A stretch of 64,000 nucleotides of DNA, taken from assembly GCF_022448905.1 (NCBI RefSeq), contig NZ_JAKVCW010000005.1:62001-126000 (forward strand). Reading direction: 5' to 3'. The stretch is from Shimia sp. Its GTDB lineage: Bacteria > Pseudomonadota > Alphaproteobacteria > Rhodobacterales > Rhodobacteraceae. The notes beneath the pieces are model-generated. The model was not told the origin of the DNA. It worked only from the letters and a program-made list of their open reading frames with translations, and searched no databases. The position numbers and the translations under genes were made by a program. Below, piece by piece: positions 17,687-24,990 of this stretch; the stretch's first letter is position 1; each line of letters begins with the position of its first letter.

Positions 17687-18681
17687 GTGGTCTGGGTCAC
17701 TTTCGCCAGAGTTTCCGGAGTGTCCGGGTTCAAGCCCATTGCGAGCGCGGTTTCAAGGATGACCGGGTAGATCAGCGCAAGAAGGTAGGCGGCTGCGGCG
17801 GCTGGCTTGATTTCCGTGTCGATCAGGTCTGTCACGCGAATGCGATGCACGTCACAGCCAACAGCGGTGAAACGCGCTTCGGCTTGATCGAGGCTGTCTT
17901 GAATGTCGGCCTGGCCCGTGTCGAGGATCAGCACCATCATCGGGTTGGTCGCCAGTTGCAGCGGACCGTGCAGCACTTCAGACGCGGAATAGGCTTCGGC
18001 GTGCAGGGCGCAGCATTCTTTGAGCTTCAGCGCAACTTCGTGGGCGGCGCCAAAACCTGTGTCACGGCCAATCACATAGAAGTGGCGCGCGCGCAGGAAG
18101 GCGGCACGCAGGGCGGCGGCATCTGGCAGCGTGGAAGGCGCGGCGGCGATGGCATTTGCGGATGGCTTAACGTCGTAGGAAGACTCTATACCGGCCAAAA
18201 GTGCCATTCCAGCGGCCACAGAACCCACCACTGTTTTGGTGGCCGGAACGGCATTTTCAGGACCGGCTCCGATTGCGATGGTGGCATCAGCAGCAGCTTC
18301 CACAGGGCTGTCCGGGATGTTGGTCAGCGCCAGAACTTTGGCCCCACGGGAGGCGGCGCCTTTGGCGCTGCGCACGAGGTCTTCGGAGGCGCCGGACTGG
18401 CTCACCACCAGCGCGGCGGCGTTGTCCATAGACACACCTTTGCCGATGGAGAAAATCGACGGCGGCAGCGAGGTCACTGGCACGCCAAGTTCCCGCATAA
18501 ATTCATAAGACAGGATGTTGGCGGCTGCATCGGAGGAACCGCGTGCAATGGTGTAGATCGCTTTCACAGCGTCCAGGTTTGGCAGCGAAACGTCTTGAGT
18601 TGCGGTCTTGGCAAAGACATCAAGTGCCTCTGCGCTCTCTTTGGCCATCATTGCGCCGTGTACGGGGCTGTTCATTGTCAT
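17683..18681 (-). CDS. SIS-domain protein, GlmS-like glucosamine-6-phosphate deaminase (NagB-II type)
   Basis: 332 aa made of two SIS domains like the C-terminal half of GlmS but lacking the glutaminase domain, the signature of NagB-II deaminases that convert GlcN-6-P to fructose-6-P and ammonia. Visible: IYTIARGSSDAAANILSYEF, ALVVSQSGASEDLV, FYVIGRDTGFGAAHEVALKL, and CCALHAEAYSASEVLHGPLQ corresponding to the GlmS hexose-phosphate region with catalytic Glu/His. Starts with ATGA overlap to the Gfo/Idh gene. No NagB-I homologue is in the window, so this is the likely deaminase for GlcNAc use. Confidence 0.88.
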   Translation of the reverse strand: MTMNSPVHGAMMAKESAEALDVFAKTATQDVSLPNLDAVKAIYTIARGSSDAAANILSYEFMRELGVPVTSLPPSIFSIGKGVSMDNAAALVVSQSGASEDLVRSAKGAASRGAKVLALTNIPDSPVEAAADATIAIGAGPENAVPATKTVVGSVAAGMALLAGIESSYDVKPSANAIAAAPSTLPDAAALRAAFLRARHFYVIGRDTGFGAAHEVALKLKECCALHAEAYSASEVLHGPLQLATNPMMVLILDTGQADIQDSLDQAEARFTAVGCDVHRIRVTDLIDTEIKPAAAAAYLLALIYPVILETALAMGLNPDTPETLAKVTQTT

Positions 18682-19814
18682 TCTCGCAATCCAAACTTAT
18701 CGAATTCGGCCCAAACAGGGGCCATGTTGATCATTTTTCCGTCGATGCGCGCTTCATCGAGCGCCATCGCGACAAGGCCTGCCTCCAGCGCGTCAACCAC
18801 GCCAACCGGTAGGGTCTCGGTTTCGCCTCTTAGGAAGGCCACGATGTCGTCCACCATCATGTGGTCCGCGCCGTAGTGAGCCGAGGCCCGGGCGCTGTCC
18901 ATTTGGGTGTAATCGTGGTCGGCAATCACCGAGCCATCGCGTGCGGTGGCTTTCAGATAGCCGCGGACAAAGTCGCCTTCGGCCATGCCCAGAGCGCCCA
19001 TCACACAGAACCGGCGGTGCTCATCTGGCACGTTCAGGTTGGTGTGAAACGACAGGGAGGCGCCGCTCTCGTACTGCAAAATCGCGGTCTGATAGTCGAT
19101 GATGTCGCCGTCTGAGTGGAACGGGTCATCAATGCTCTGCCAGACGCTTTTCTTGCGGTGCATGATTTCGTTTTCGGTGTTTGAGGCGGGCGCAAACGCC
19201 GGAACAAATGATTTGCGCCCGCCAAAGCTCGCGACCTGGGAGGGACGCGATCTTGTCACCATGTTGTAAATATCGATGTCGTGGCAGCATTTCTCGAGCA
19301 TGAAGCCGCCGGACCACTGCACCATGCGCCGCCAGTCGCGCATGAAGAACGCGCCATGATAGGGAGCGATGTGCTCGTTGGCTTCCAGCGACGTGATCGG
19401 GCCAAGCTGATCCAGCACGCGGCGCAGATCGACCATATGCTGCGAATAGCGCAGCACTAGGCCGACCATAACGCTGTCGGTGCCATGCTCCGCCAGGAGC
19501 GCTGCCAGTTCCATGGTCTCCTCTTTGGTGGTGACCACAGGTTTCTCAGTAAAGATGCGCACGCCTGCAGCGAGGCCGATCTTGATATGCTCCAGATGGA
19601 AGCTGTTGGGCGAGCCGACAAAGAAGAGATCCGGCGCGGTTTCCGCCAGCATAGTCTCTACTGTGTCAAACTGGGGCACCTCGGTGCCGATCATGTCCAA
19701 ATGGGTGGGTTGCGGGTCATAGAACCCGACAAACTCCACCTCCGGCATGGCCTCCTTGAGGATGGAGAGCACATGCCCGGCCCGAAGACCTATGCCTGCT
19801 GTGACAACGCGCAT
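18678..19814 (-). CDS. Gfo/Idh/MocA family oxidoreductase in the amino-sugar operon
   Basis: 378-aa NAD(P)-dependent oxidoreductase. The N-terminal Rossmann fold has GIGLRAGHVLSIL and the dinucleotide-binding EKPVVT motif (TEKP, about residue 94). The C-terminal alpha/beta domain has GGFMLEKCCHDIDIYN, with the His-Asp pair used in catalysis by this family. Substrate unknown. Its place between the transporter ATPase and the SIS deaminases suggests oxidation or epimerisation of an imported amino sugar or derivative before deamination (inference). Confidence 0.85.
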   Translation of the reverse strand: MRVVTAGIGLRAGHVLSILKEAMPEVEFVGFYDPQPTHLDMIGTEVPQFDTVETMLAETAPDLFFVGSPNSFHLEHIKIGLAAGVRIFTEKPVVTTKEETMELAALLAEHGTDSVMVGLVLRYSQHMVDLRRVLDQLGPITSLEANEHIAPYHGAFFMRDWRRMVQWSGGFMLEKCCHDIDIYNMVTRSRPSQVASFGGRKSFVPAFAPASNTENEIMHRKKSVWQSIDDPFHSDGDIIDYQTAILQYESGASLSFHTNLNVPDEHRRFCVMGALGMAEGDFVRGYLKATARDGSVIADHDYTQMDSARASAHYGADHMMVDDIVAFLRGETETLPVGVVDALEAGLVAMALDEARIDGKMINMAPVWAEFDKFGLRE

Positions 19815-19823
19815 GGGAGGTCC

Positions 19824-20921
19824 TTACGCCACCAGAGCTGGCGCGGATTTGCGGCGCAGCACCTGACCATTTGATTGGAATACGTGGCAATCTTCTGGCG
19901 CCACGGACAGGCGCATGTTTTTGCCCTGCTGAATTGGTGCGTCACCGGACAGGGAGGCACAAAAGCGAGTGCCGTTGCCAATGGTACCGTAGGTGATCGA
20001 GACGCCGCCAAGGCGCTCCAGCACGTCTACAGTAATATCCAGACCTTCTTCGGCGAGGGTTACGTGCTCGGGGCGGATGCCCACTTCAACGGTGTCGCCT
20101 TTGGAAACGCCAGCGGTGTCCACGGGCAAGGACATGCGGTGGCCGCCTTCCAGTTCAACGGTCAGAGCGCCGGTGGTTTCCAGAACGGTGGCGGGCACAA
20201 AGTTCATGTTTGGCTGGCCGATAAAGCCCGCAACAAACTTGGTTGCAGGGTGGTGATAGAGTTCCATTGGCGTGCCGAACTGCTCAACCTGACCGCCGTT
20301 CAGAACCACAATGCGGTCCGCCATGGTCATGGCTTCGACCTGATCGTGGGTCACGTACACCATGGTGGCGTCGAGTTGGTTGTGCAGTTGGCTCAGTTCC
20401 ACGCGCATGTCGCCCCGCAGGGCAGCGTCGAGGTTGGAGAGCGGTTCGTCAAACAGGAAGACCTTCGGGTTGCGCACAATCGAGCGGCCGATGGCGACAC
20501 GCTGGCGCTGACCACCGGAGAGCTGGCTCGGCTTCAGATCGAGTTTTTCGGTGAGTTGCAGGATGTCGGCGGCGCGTTTCACGCGCGCGTCCATTTCGCC
20601 TTTTTCCATCTTCTGCACGCGCAGTGGGAAGGCAATGTTTTCGTAGACGCTCAGGTGTGGGTAGAGCGCGTAAGATTGGAACACCATGGAGATACCACGG
20701 TCCACTGGGGCTGCGTCGCTGACGTCTTCGCCGCCGATCACAATGGAGCCGGAGGTGGATTCTTCGAGGCCGGCGATGATGCGCAGCAAGGTTGATTTGC
20801 CGCAGCCGGATGGGCCTACGAAGACCACAAATTCTTTGTCCTCGATTGCCAGGCTGATGTCGTGCAACACCTTGGCCGAACCGAAGGACTTGTTGATAGC
20901 ATTCAGGTTGAGCGTCGCCAT
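19824..20921 (-). CDS. Amino-sugar ABC transporter ATP-binding subunit (UgpC/MsmK type)
   Basis: 365-aa ATPase with Walker A GPSGCGKST, LSGGQRQRVA signature, VFLFDEPLSNLD Walker B, YVTHDQVEAM switch and C-terminal TOBE-like domain. Similar to AglK in this window but with a different C-terminal regulatory part. Chosen ATG at 20921 begins MATLNLNAINKSFGS; in-frame codons further upstream are non-homologous. It follows the binding-protein gene after an 89-nt gap with a hairpin and precedes the oxidoreductase by 9 nt. Confidence 0.92.
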   Translation of the reverse strand: MATLNLNAINKSFGSAKVLHDISLAIEDKEFVVFVGPSGCGKSTLLRIIAGLEESTSGSIVIGGEDVSDAAPVDRGISMVFQSYALYPHLSVYENIAFPLRVQKMEKGEMDARVKRAADILQLTEKLDLKPSQLSGGQRQRVAIGRSIVRNPKVFLFDEPLSNLDAALRGDMRVELSQLHNQLDATMVYVTHDQVEAMTMADRIVVLNGGQVEQFGTPMELYHHPATKFVAGFIGQPNMNFVPATVLETTGALTVELEGGHRMSLPVDTAGVSKGDTVEVGIRPEHVTLAEEGLDITVDVLERLGGVSITYGTIGNGTRFCASLSGDAPIQQGKNMRLSVAPEDCHVFQSNGQVLRRKSAPALVA

Positions 20922-20964
20922 GGGTCTGTCCGTTTGTCTGAGAAGTTTCGTGAGTGGAGGCACC

Positions 20965-20995
20965 CCGGGCACGCCGCGCAGTTTGGCGCGCCCGG
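20965..20995 (-). terminator. Intercistronic stem-loop after the amino-sugar binding-protein gene
   Basis: CCGGGC-A-CGCC pairs with GGCG-C-GCCCGG with a central loop. It sits 16 nt after the binding-protein stop. As in the agl operon, a GC-rich hairpin without a T-run follows the binding-protein gene, suggesting differential mRNA stability within the operon. Confidence 0.5.
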
Positions 20996-21010
20996 AGCAG
21001 GGAGGAACCC

Positions 21011-22216
21011 TTAGAGGGCGTCGTCGAGCTCTTCAGCTGCGATGGTCACCAGGTTGTCGACGGTGTCGTCTTTCAGGATGATGCCCTGAACCATGTTGGT
21101 GAACACGGACTGCAGCGATTTGAAGTCTTCTACGAGCGGCTCTGGGCCACCGGTGGAGATCGATGCAGTGAAGATTGGCCAGATGCCGTCGTTGTAGTAA
21201 GGCTCGTCTTTGCCCAGCTTGGTGTAGTCGAGGATCGGTGTCAGACCCCAGCTGCTGTCCAGGTCGTACTGGCTGTCACCGGAGGTGATGCGCTGCGCCA
21301 GGTCGTGGGCCAGATCTTCGTGACCGGAACCTTTGAACACCACGATGGAGTCGGTGATCAGGATGGAGCCGCTCTCACCGGAAGGACCGGCAGGGATTGG
21401 CGCAACCAGCTGGTTGATGTCTTCGTTGTGCTGGCCGTGACCCCAAGGACCGGTCACATACATGGCGATCTTGCCGTCGTTGAACAGATCACGCAGCTGG
21501 CTGCGCTCCCATGCGGTTGGGCCGTCCTGTGCAACGTCTACGAGCTTGCCGTAGAATTCCAGCGTTTCGCGGGTCTCTTTGCTGTCCAGTTTGTTTTCGC
21601 CGGTCGCGCCGTCGATCACAGTACCACCGTTGGAGTACAGGTAGTTTAGGAACTGGTGCATTGTGTTGTCGAAGTCTTTGCCGGAGAGGCCAACGCCTGC
21701 AACTTCGGTGTTGTCCACAACGCCTTTGGCCATTGCGTACATGTCATCCCAAGTTGCTGGAGCCACACATTCCTGACCGGACTCTTCGATGATGCCACAG
21801 TTGATGTAGAGCGCTTTGGTGGAGAAGGCGTGTGGGTAGCCCCACTGAGTACCTTCGATGGTCACGGTGTCCAGAACGCCAGGCTGGTAAGGGGCTTCTG
21901 GGTCGATGTTGGCGGAAACGATCAGGTCGTTGTTGGCCAGCTGACGCAGGGTACGGGACCCCATGTAAGCGATGGAAGGTGGATCACCAGCGGCTGCCAG
22001 AGTCAGAGATTTGTCCTGGCAGGTGCCCCACGGAACCGCCTCGAGGTTTACGGACACACCTTCGTGGTCTTTTTCGAACTGATCAACAACAGCTTGGTCG
22101 GCTTCGCGAACTTCGCCGCCGCACATGATGAAGTGCAGTTCTTTGTCCGCTGCCAGTGCGCCGCTTGCTGCCCCAGACAGCAGGGCCGCGCCCAATGTGA
22201 GTTTCACGAGTTTCAT
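21011..22216 (-). CDS. Amino-sugar ABC transporter periplasmic binding protein
   Basis: 401-aa family-1 extracellular solute-binding protein. Signal peptide of about 23 residues ending in SGALAADKE. The start at 22216 is fixed by AAGGGAGAG about 10 nt upstream; codons of the longer frame overlap the permease end. The protein has the binding-protein motif ALYINCGIIEESG and IAMYVTGPWGHGQHN. Operon context (GntR/UTRA regulator, NagA, ROK kinase, hexosaminidase) indicates GlcNAc, chitobiose or related amino sugars as ligand; the exact ligand is not visible. Confidence 0.88.
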   Translation of the reverse strand: MKLVKLTLGAALLSGAASGALAADKELHFIMCGGEVREADQAVVDQFEKDHEGVSVNLEAVPWGTCQDKSLTLAAAGDPPSIAYMGSRTLRQLANNDLIVSANIDPEAPYQPGVLDTVTIEGTQWGYPHAFSTKALYINCGIIEESGQECVAPATWDDMYAMAKGVVDNTEVAGVGLSGKDFDNTMHQFLNYLYSNGGTVIDGATGENKLDSKETRETLEFYGKLVDVAQDGPTAWERSQLRDLFNDGKIAMYVTGPWGHGQHNEDINQLVAPIPAGPSGESGSILITDSIVVFKGSGHEDLAHDLAQRITSGDSQYDLDSSWGLTPILDYTKLGKDEPYYNDGIWPIFTASISTGGPEPLVEDFKSLQSVFTNMVQGIILKDDTVDNLVTIAAEELDDAL

Positions 22217-22239
22217 AGTCTTCTCTCCCTTGATTGAAC

Positions 22240-23082
22240 TCATTCTTTCACCGCGCCTGCCGTCAAACCGGCGACGAGGTACTTTTGTAGGAACAGGAAG
22301 ATGAGCATGACCGGTAGGACACCTACCAAGGCCGCAGCCATCATTTCGTTCCAGGTCACCGACTGATAGCCGATGAATTCGAACAGACCGGCAGGCAACG
22401 GCTGCAGCTCACGGGTCTGGTTGAATGTGATTGCGAACAGGAACTGCTGGGCATAGGCGCCGATGAAGACGGCAACGCTCACCACGATCAGGCCAGGCAC
22501 GGCCAGAGGCAGAACAACGCGGCGCAGGGTGTACATACGGGAGGCCCCATCGACAAAGGCTGCTTCTTCCAGTTCGCGTGGAATTTTCTCCAGGTAAGAG
22601 CGCAGCAGCCAGATACCGGTTGGGATCAGGAAGGCCACGCCAGGGACGATCATCGCCCAGTAGGTGTTCAGCAGGCCCATGGTGCGCAGCACGCGATACA
22701 GAGGGATCAGCAAAACAGCGCCGGTGAACATGTTCACGCCCAGGAAGATACCCAGAGTGATGTTTTTGAACGGGAACTGCAGGCGGGCATAGGCGTAGGC
22801 CGCAGGCACCACAAAGAACATCGTGATCAGGGTCACCGAGGTAGCGATGAAGATCGAGTTGAAGATGTAACGTCCCAGCAGCGGCACGGTCACCCACATG
22901 TCCTTATAGGCCTGGAAGCTGAAGTCGTCGGACCAGAACTGGTAAGGGCTGCGGAACAGGTGCTCCAGAGGGCGCAAGGACGCCATGAACATTTCGAAGA
23001 ACGGCAGCAGGATGAAGGTCAGGAAGACAGCTAGGGCTGCGTAAATGCCCACCATCTGCAATTTGGAATAGCGATCCATCAT
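22240..23082 (-). CDS. Amino-sugar ABC transporter permease (MalG type)
   Basis: 280 aa with six hydrophobic segments and the EAA loop SYLEKIPRELEEAAFVDGASR near residues 155-175. Two adjacent ATG codons at the 5' end; translation probably starts at either, 1 nt after the stop of the other permease gene. Pairs with the MalF-type permease to form the channel. Confidence 0.9.
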   Translation of the reverse strand: MMDRYSKLQMVGIYAALAVFLTFILLPFFEMFMASLRPLEHLFRSPYQFWSDDFSFQAYKDMWVTVPLLGRYIFNSIFIATSVTLITMFFVVPAAYAYARLQFPFKNITLGIFLGVNMFTGAVLLIPLYRVLRTMGLLNTYWAMIVPGVAFLIPTGIWLLRSYLEKIPRELEEAAFVDGASRMYTLRRVVLPLAVPGLIVVSVAVFIGAYAQQFLFAITFNQTRELQPLPAGLFEFIGYQSVTWNEMMAAALVGVLPVMLIFLFLQKYLVAGLTAGAVKE

Positions 23083-23083
23083 A

Positions 23084-24016
23084 TCACTTCACCCCGTAGC
23101 GTTTGTTGATTTTGTTCAGGAAGAACAAGTAGATGAGCGAGAATGCGGCGAGCAGGACAACGATGATCACGGCCCGTGCGGCCCCTTCGCCGAATTTGTA
23201 GTTCCCGATCGCAACTTTATAGGTGTCGATGATCAGGGTGGTGGTTGCGCCACGTGGGCCACCTTCGGTCAAAATCCAGATGATTTCGAAGCTGTTGAAG
23301 GTGAAGATTGCGGACAAGAGCGCCATGGAGACAATCACCGGCATGATCTGCGGAATGGTGATGCGGCGGAAGCGATACCAGCGCCCGGCGCCGTCCACCC
23401 AAGCGGCCTCATAGAGGTCACGAGACACACCCTGCATGGCGGCCAGGAAGAACAGGGTCACCATCGGAGTGCCAACCCAGACGTCGGTGACAACGGCGGA
23501 GTAGAAGGCGGAGGATTTGTAGGCGAGGAATTCAAACGGACCGTCGGTGATTCCCAGTTTCATCATCACGCCGGACAGAACGCCGAAGTAGCCATTATAG
23601 AGCCACAGCCAGCCGATACAACCAATCGCCATTGGGATGACCCAAGGCGGCATAACCAGGACGCGGAACAGGGCGCGGCCTGGAACAGCGGCATTCAGGA
23701 GTGTCGCGCCGATCAGGCCCATCACCAGCTTGATGCCCACAGAGAGGAACATCCAGTAGAAGGTGCGGACAACGGTTTGGTGGAATTTGCGGCTGTCGGC
23801 CAGGTCTTCGTAGTTTTCCAGGCCAACAAATTTCTCGCCGCCCAAACCGGCCTCCATAAAGGAGAGGCGGATTGTTTCGGCCAGTGGCCAGGCAACAATC
23901 ACAGCGATGAAGATCATAGCCGGAGCCACAAGCAACCATCCGAAGAGTCCTTCAGACATGGAGCGGCTACGGGCGTCGGCGGCTGGTTGTGATGCCTGTG
24001 CGGATAGTTCGGCCAT
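23084..24016 (-). CDS. Amino-sugar ABC transporter permease (MalF type), first gene of the operon
   Basis: 310 aa. An N-terminal Ala/Ser-rich stretch is followed by about six membrane segments beginning at LFGWLLVAPAMIFIAVIVAW. The EAA loop GVSRDLYEAAWVDGAGRWYRF lies near residue 215. ATG at 24016 is preceded by GGGGGG about 7 nt upstream; a TTG one codon earlier is less likely. First gene downstream of the divergent promoter region shared with the GntR regulator. Confidence 0.9.
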   Translation of the reverse strand: MAELSAQASQPAADARSRSMSEGLFGWLLVAPAMIFIAVIVAWPLAETIRLSFMEAGLGGEKFVGLENYEDLADSRKFHQTVVRTFYWMFLSVGIKLVMGLIGATLLNAAVPGRALFRVLVMPPWVIPMAIGCIGWLWLYNGYFGVLSGVMMKLGITDGPFEFLAYKSSAFYSAVVTDVWVGTPMVTLFFLAAMQGVSRDLYEAAWVDGAGRWYRFRRITIPQIMPVIVSMALLSAIFTFNSFEIIWILTEGGPRGATTTLIIDTYKVAIGNYKFGEGAARAVIIVVLLAAFSLIYLFFLNKINKRYGVK

Positions 24017-24100
24017 CAATTTCCCCCCTTGGTTTCGAGCGGCGAATCAGTGAGCGAATCACCGCGTTGCAATTATGGTACCTCAAAAAAGCCAAAATGC

Positions 24101-24117
24101 TACCAATATAATACCAA
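24101..24117. promoter_or_regulatory. Putative GntR/NagR operator half-site repeat
   Basis: TACCAATATAATACCAA contains two TACCAA units about 12 nt apart. The reverse complement of the same unit occurs twice at 24191-24204. TGGTnTA/TAnACCA-type half-sites are known for NagR/DasR-like GntR regulators of amino-sugar genes, so this is a likely binding site of the adjacent regulator (inference). Confidence 0.5.
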
Positions 24118-24190
24118 AATAGGCGTTGTGAAAATTACGGAGCTTTTACAATATGATATTAGATAGTTTCCAAAGGCCTCTTGCGTAACT

Positions 24191-24204
24191 TTGGTAGATT
24201 GGTA
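24191..24204. promoter_or_regulatory. Putative GntR/NagR operator, regulator-proximal
   Basis: TTGGTAGATTGGTA holds two TTGGTA units and lies 15 nt before the GntR start codon. It mirrors the TACCAA pair near 24101-24117, giving an arrangement suitable for control of both divergent transcripts. Confidence 0.5.
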
Positions 24205-24218
24205 CTGTTTTTTAAACC

Positions 24219-24989
24219 ATGTCAGGAAACCAGATGACCATTGCAGACACGATCTTTAATCCGGAGACCTGGTACCGCGCGGGCCGTGGGCCGCGGTATC
24301 AACAGTTGTCTCGGCACATCGCGACGGAGATTCGCACAGGGCGTCTGCAACCGGGAGATCAGCTGCCACCGGAGCGCGATTTGGCAGAGAAAGCGGACAT
24401 CAGTCGTGTGACTGTGCGCAAGGCTGTGGCGCAGCTGGTTGAGGAAGGTCTGATCGAGCAGCGCCGTGGCGCGGGCTCATTTGTTGCCGAAGCCTCGCCG
24501 CGTCTGGAGCAATCTTTGTCCTCGCTCGTGTCCTTTACGGAAACCATGCAGGCGCGCGGTATGACGGCCACGTCCAAGGTTCTGTCGCGTGGCTTGTTTT
24601 CCCCCAATCCGGACGAAATGGTCACGCTCGGGCTGGCGGCACACGAAAAGGTCGCGCGCATCAATCGGTTGCGCAGCGCGGGTGGTGTGCCCATTGCACT
24701 GGAGAACTCATCGCTTCCGCGCGACATTCTGCGTGACCCCGAGGAGATCGAGACGTCTCTCTATGCGCTTCTGCGCGAGGACAATAGCGCCCCAACACGT
24801 GCCATTCAGCGGGTCACCGCACTCAACTTGTCCTCCAACGATGCGGACCTGATGAAACTGCCGGAAGGCAGCGCAGTTTTGCAGATTGTGCGGACCGGGT
24901 ACCTGAGCTCCGGGCGCCCCATTGAACTGACACGCGGGCTTTATCGCTCTGACATTTACGACTTTGTTTCCGAACTCAGATTGGACTGA
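24219..24989 (+). CDS. GntR family (HutC/NagR subfamily) transcriptional regulator with UTRA domain
   Basis: 256-aa repressor. The winged helix (about residues 22-88) shows GRLQPGDQLPPERDLAEKAD and SRVTVRKAVAQLVEEGLIEQRRGAG; the C-terminal UTRA ligand domain (about 110-250) has RINRLRSAGGVPIALENSSLP and the closing LTRGLYRSDIYDF. NagR/DasR/YvoA relatives sense GlcN-6-P or GlcNAc-6-P, which fits the divergent amino-sugar operon and the GH20 gene that starts 1 nt after this stop. Confidence 0.9.
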   Translation: MSGNQMTIADTIFNPETWYRAGRGPRYQQLSRHIATEIRTGRLQPGDQLPPERDLAEKADISRVTVRKAVAQLVEEGLIEQRRGAGSFVAEASPRLEQSLSSLVSFTETMQARGMTATSKVLSRGLFSPNPDEMVTLGLAAHEKVARINRLRSAGGVPIALENSSLPRDILRDPEEIETSLYALLREDNSAPTRAIQRVTALNLSSNDADLMKLPEGSAVLQIVRTGYLSSGRPIELTRGLYRSDIYDFVSELRLD

Positions 24990-24990
24990 C

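Noticed and set aside
17530-18876. 448-codon plus-strand frame over the two SIS genes
   Set aside because: Crosses gene borders of two ATGA-coupled minus-strand genes; no domain.
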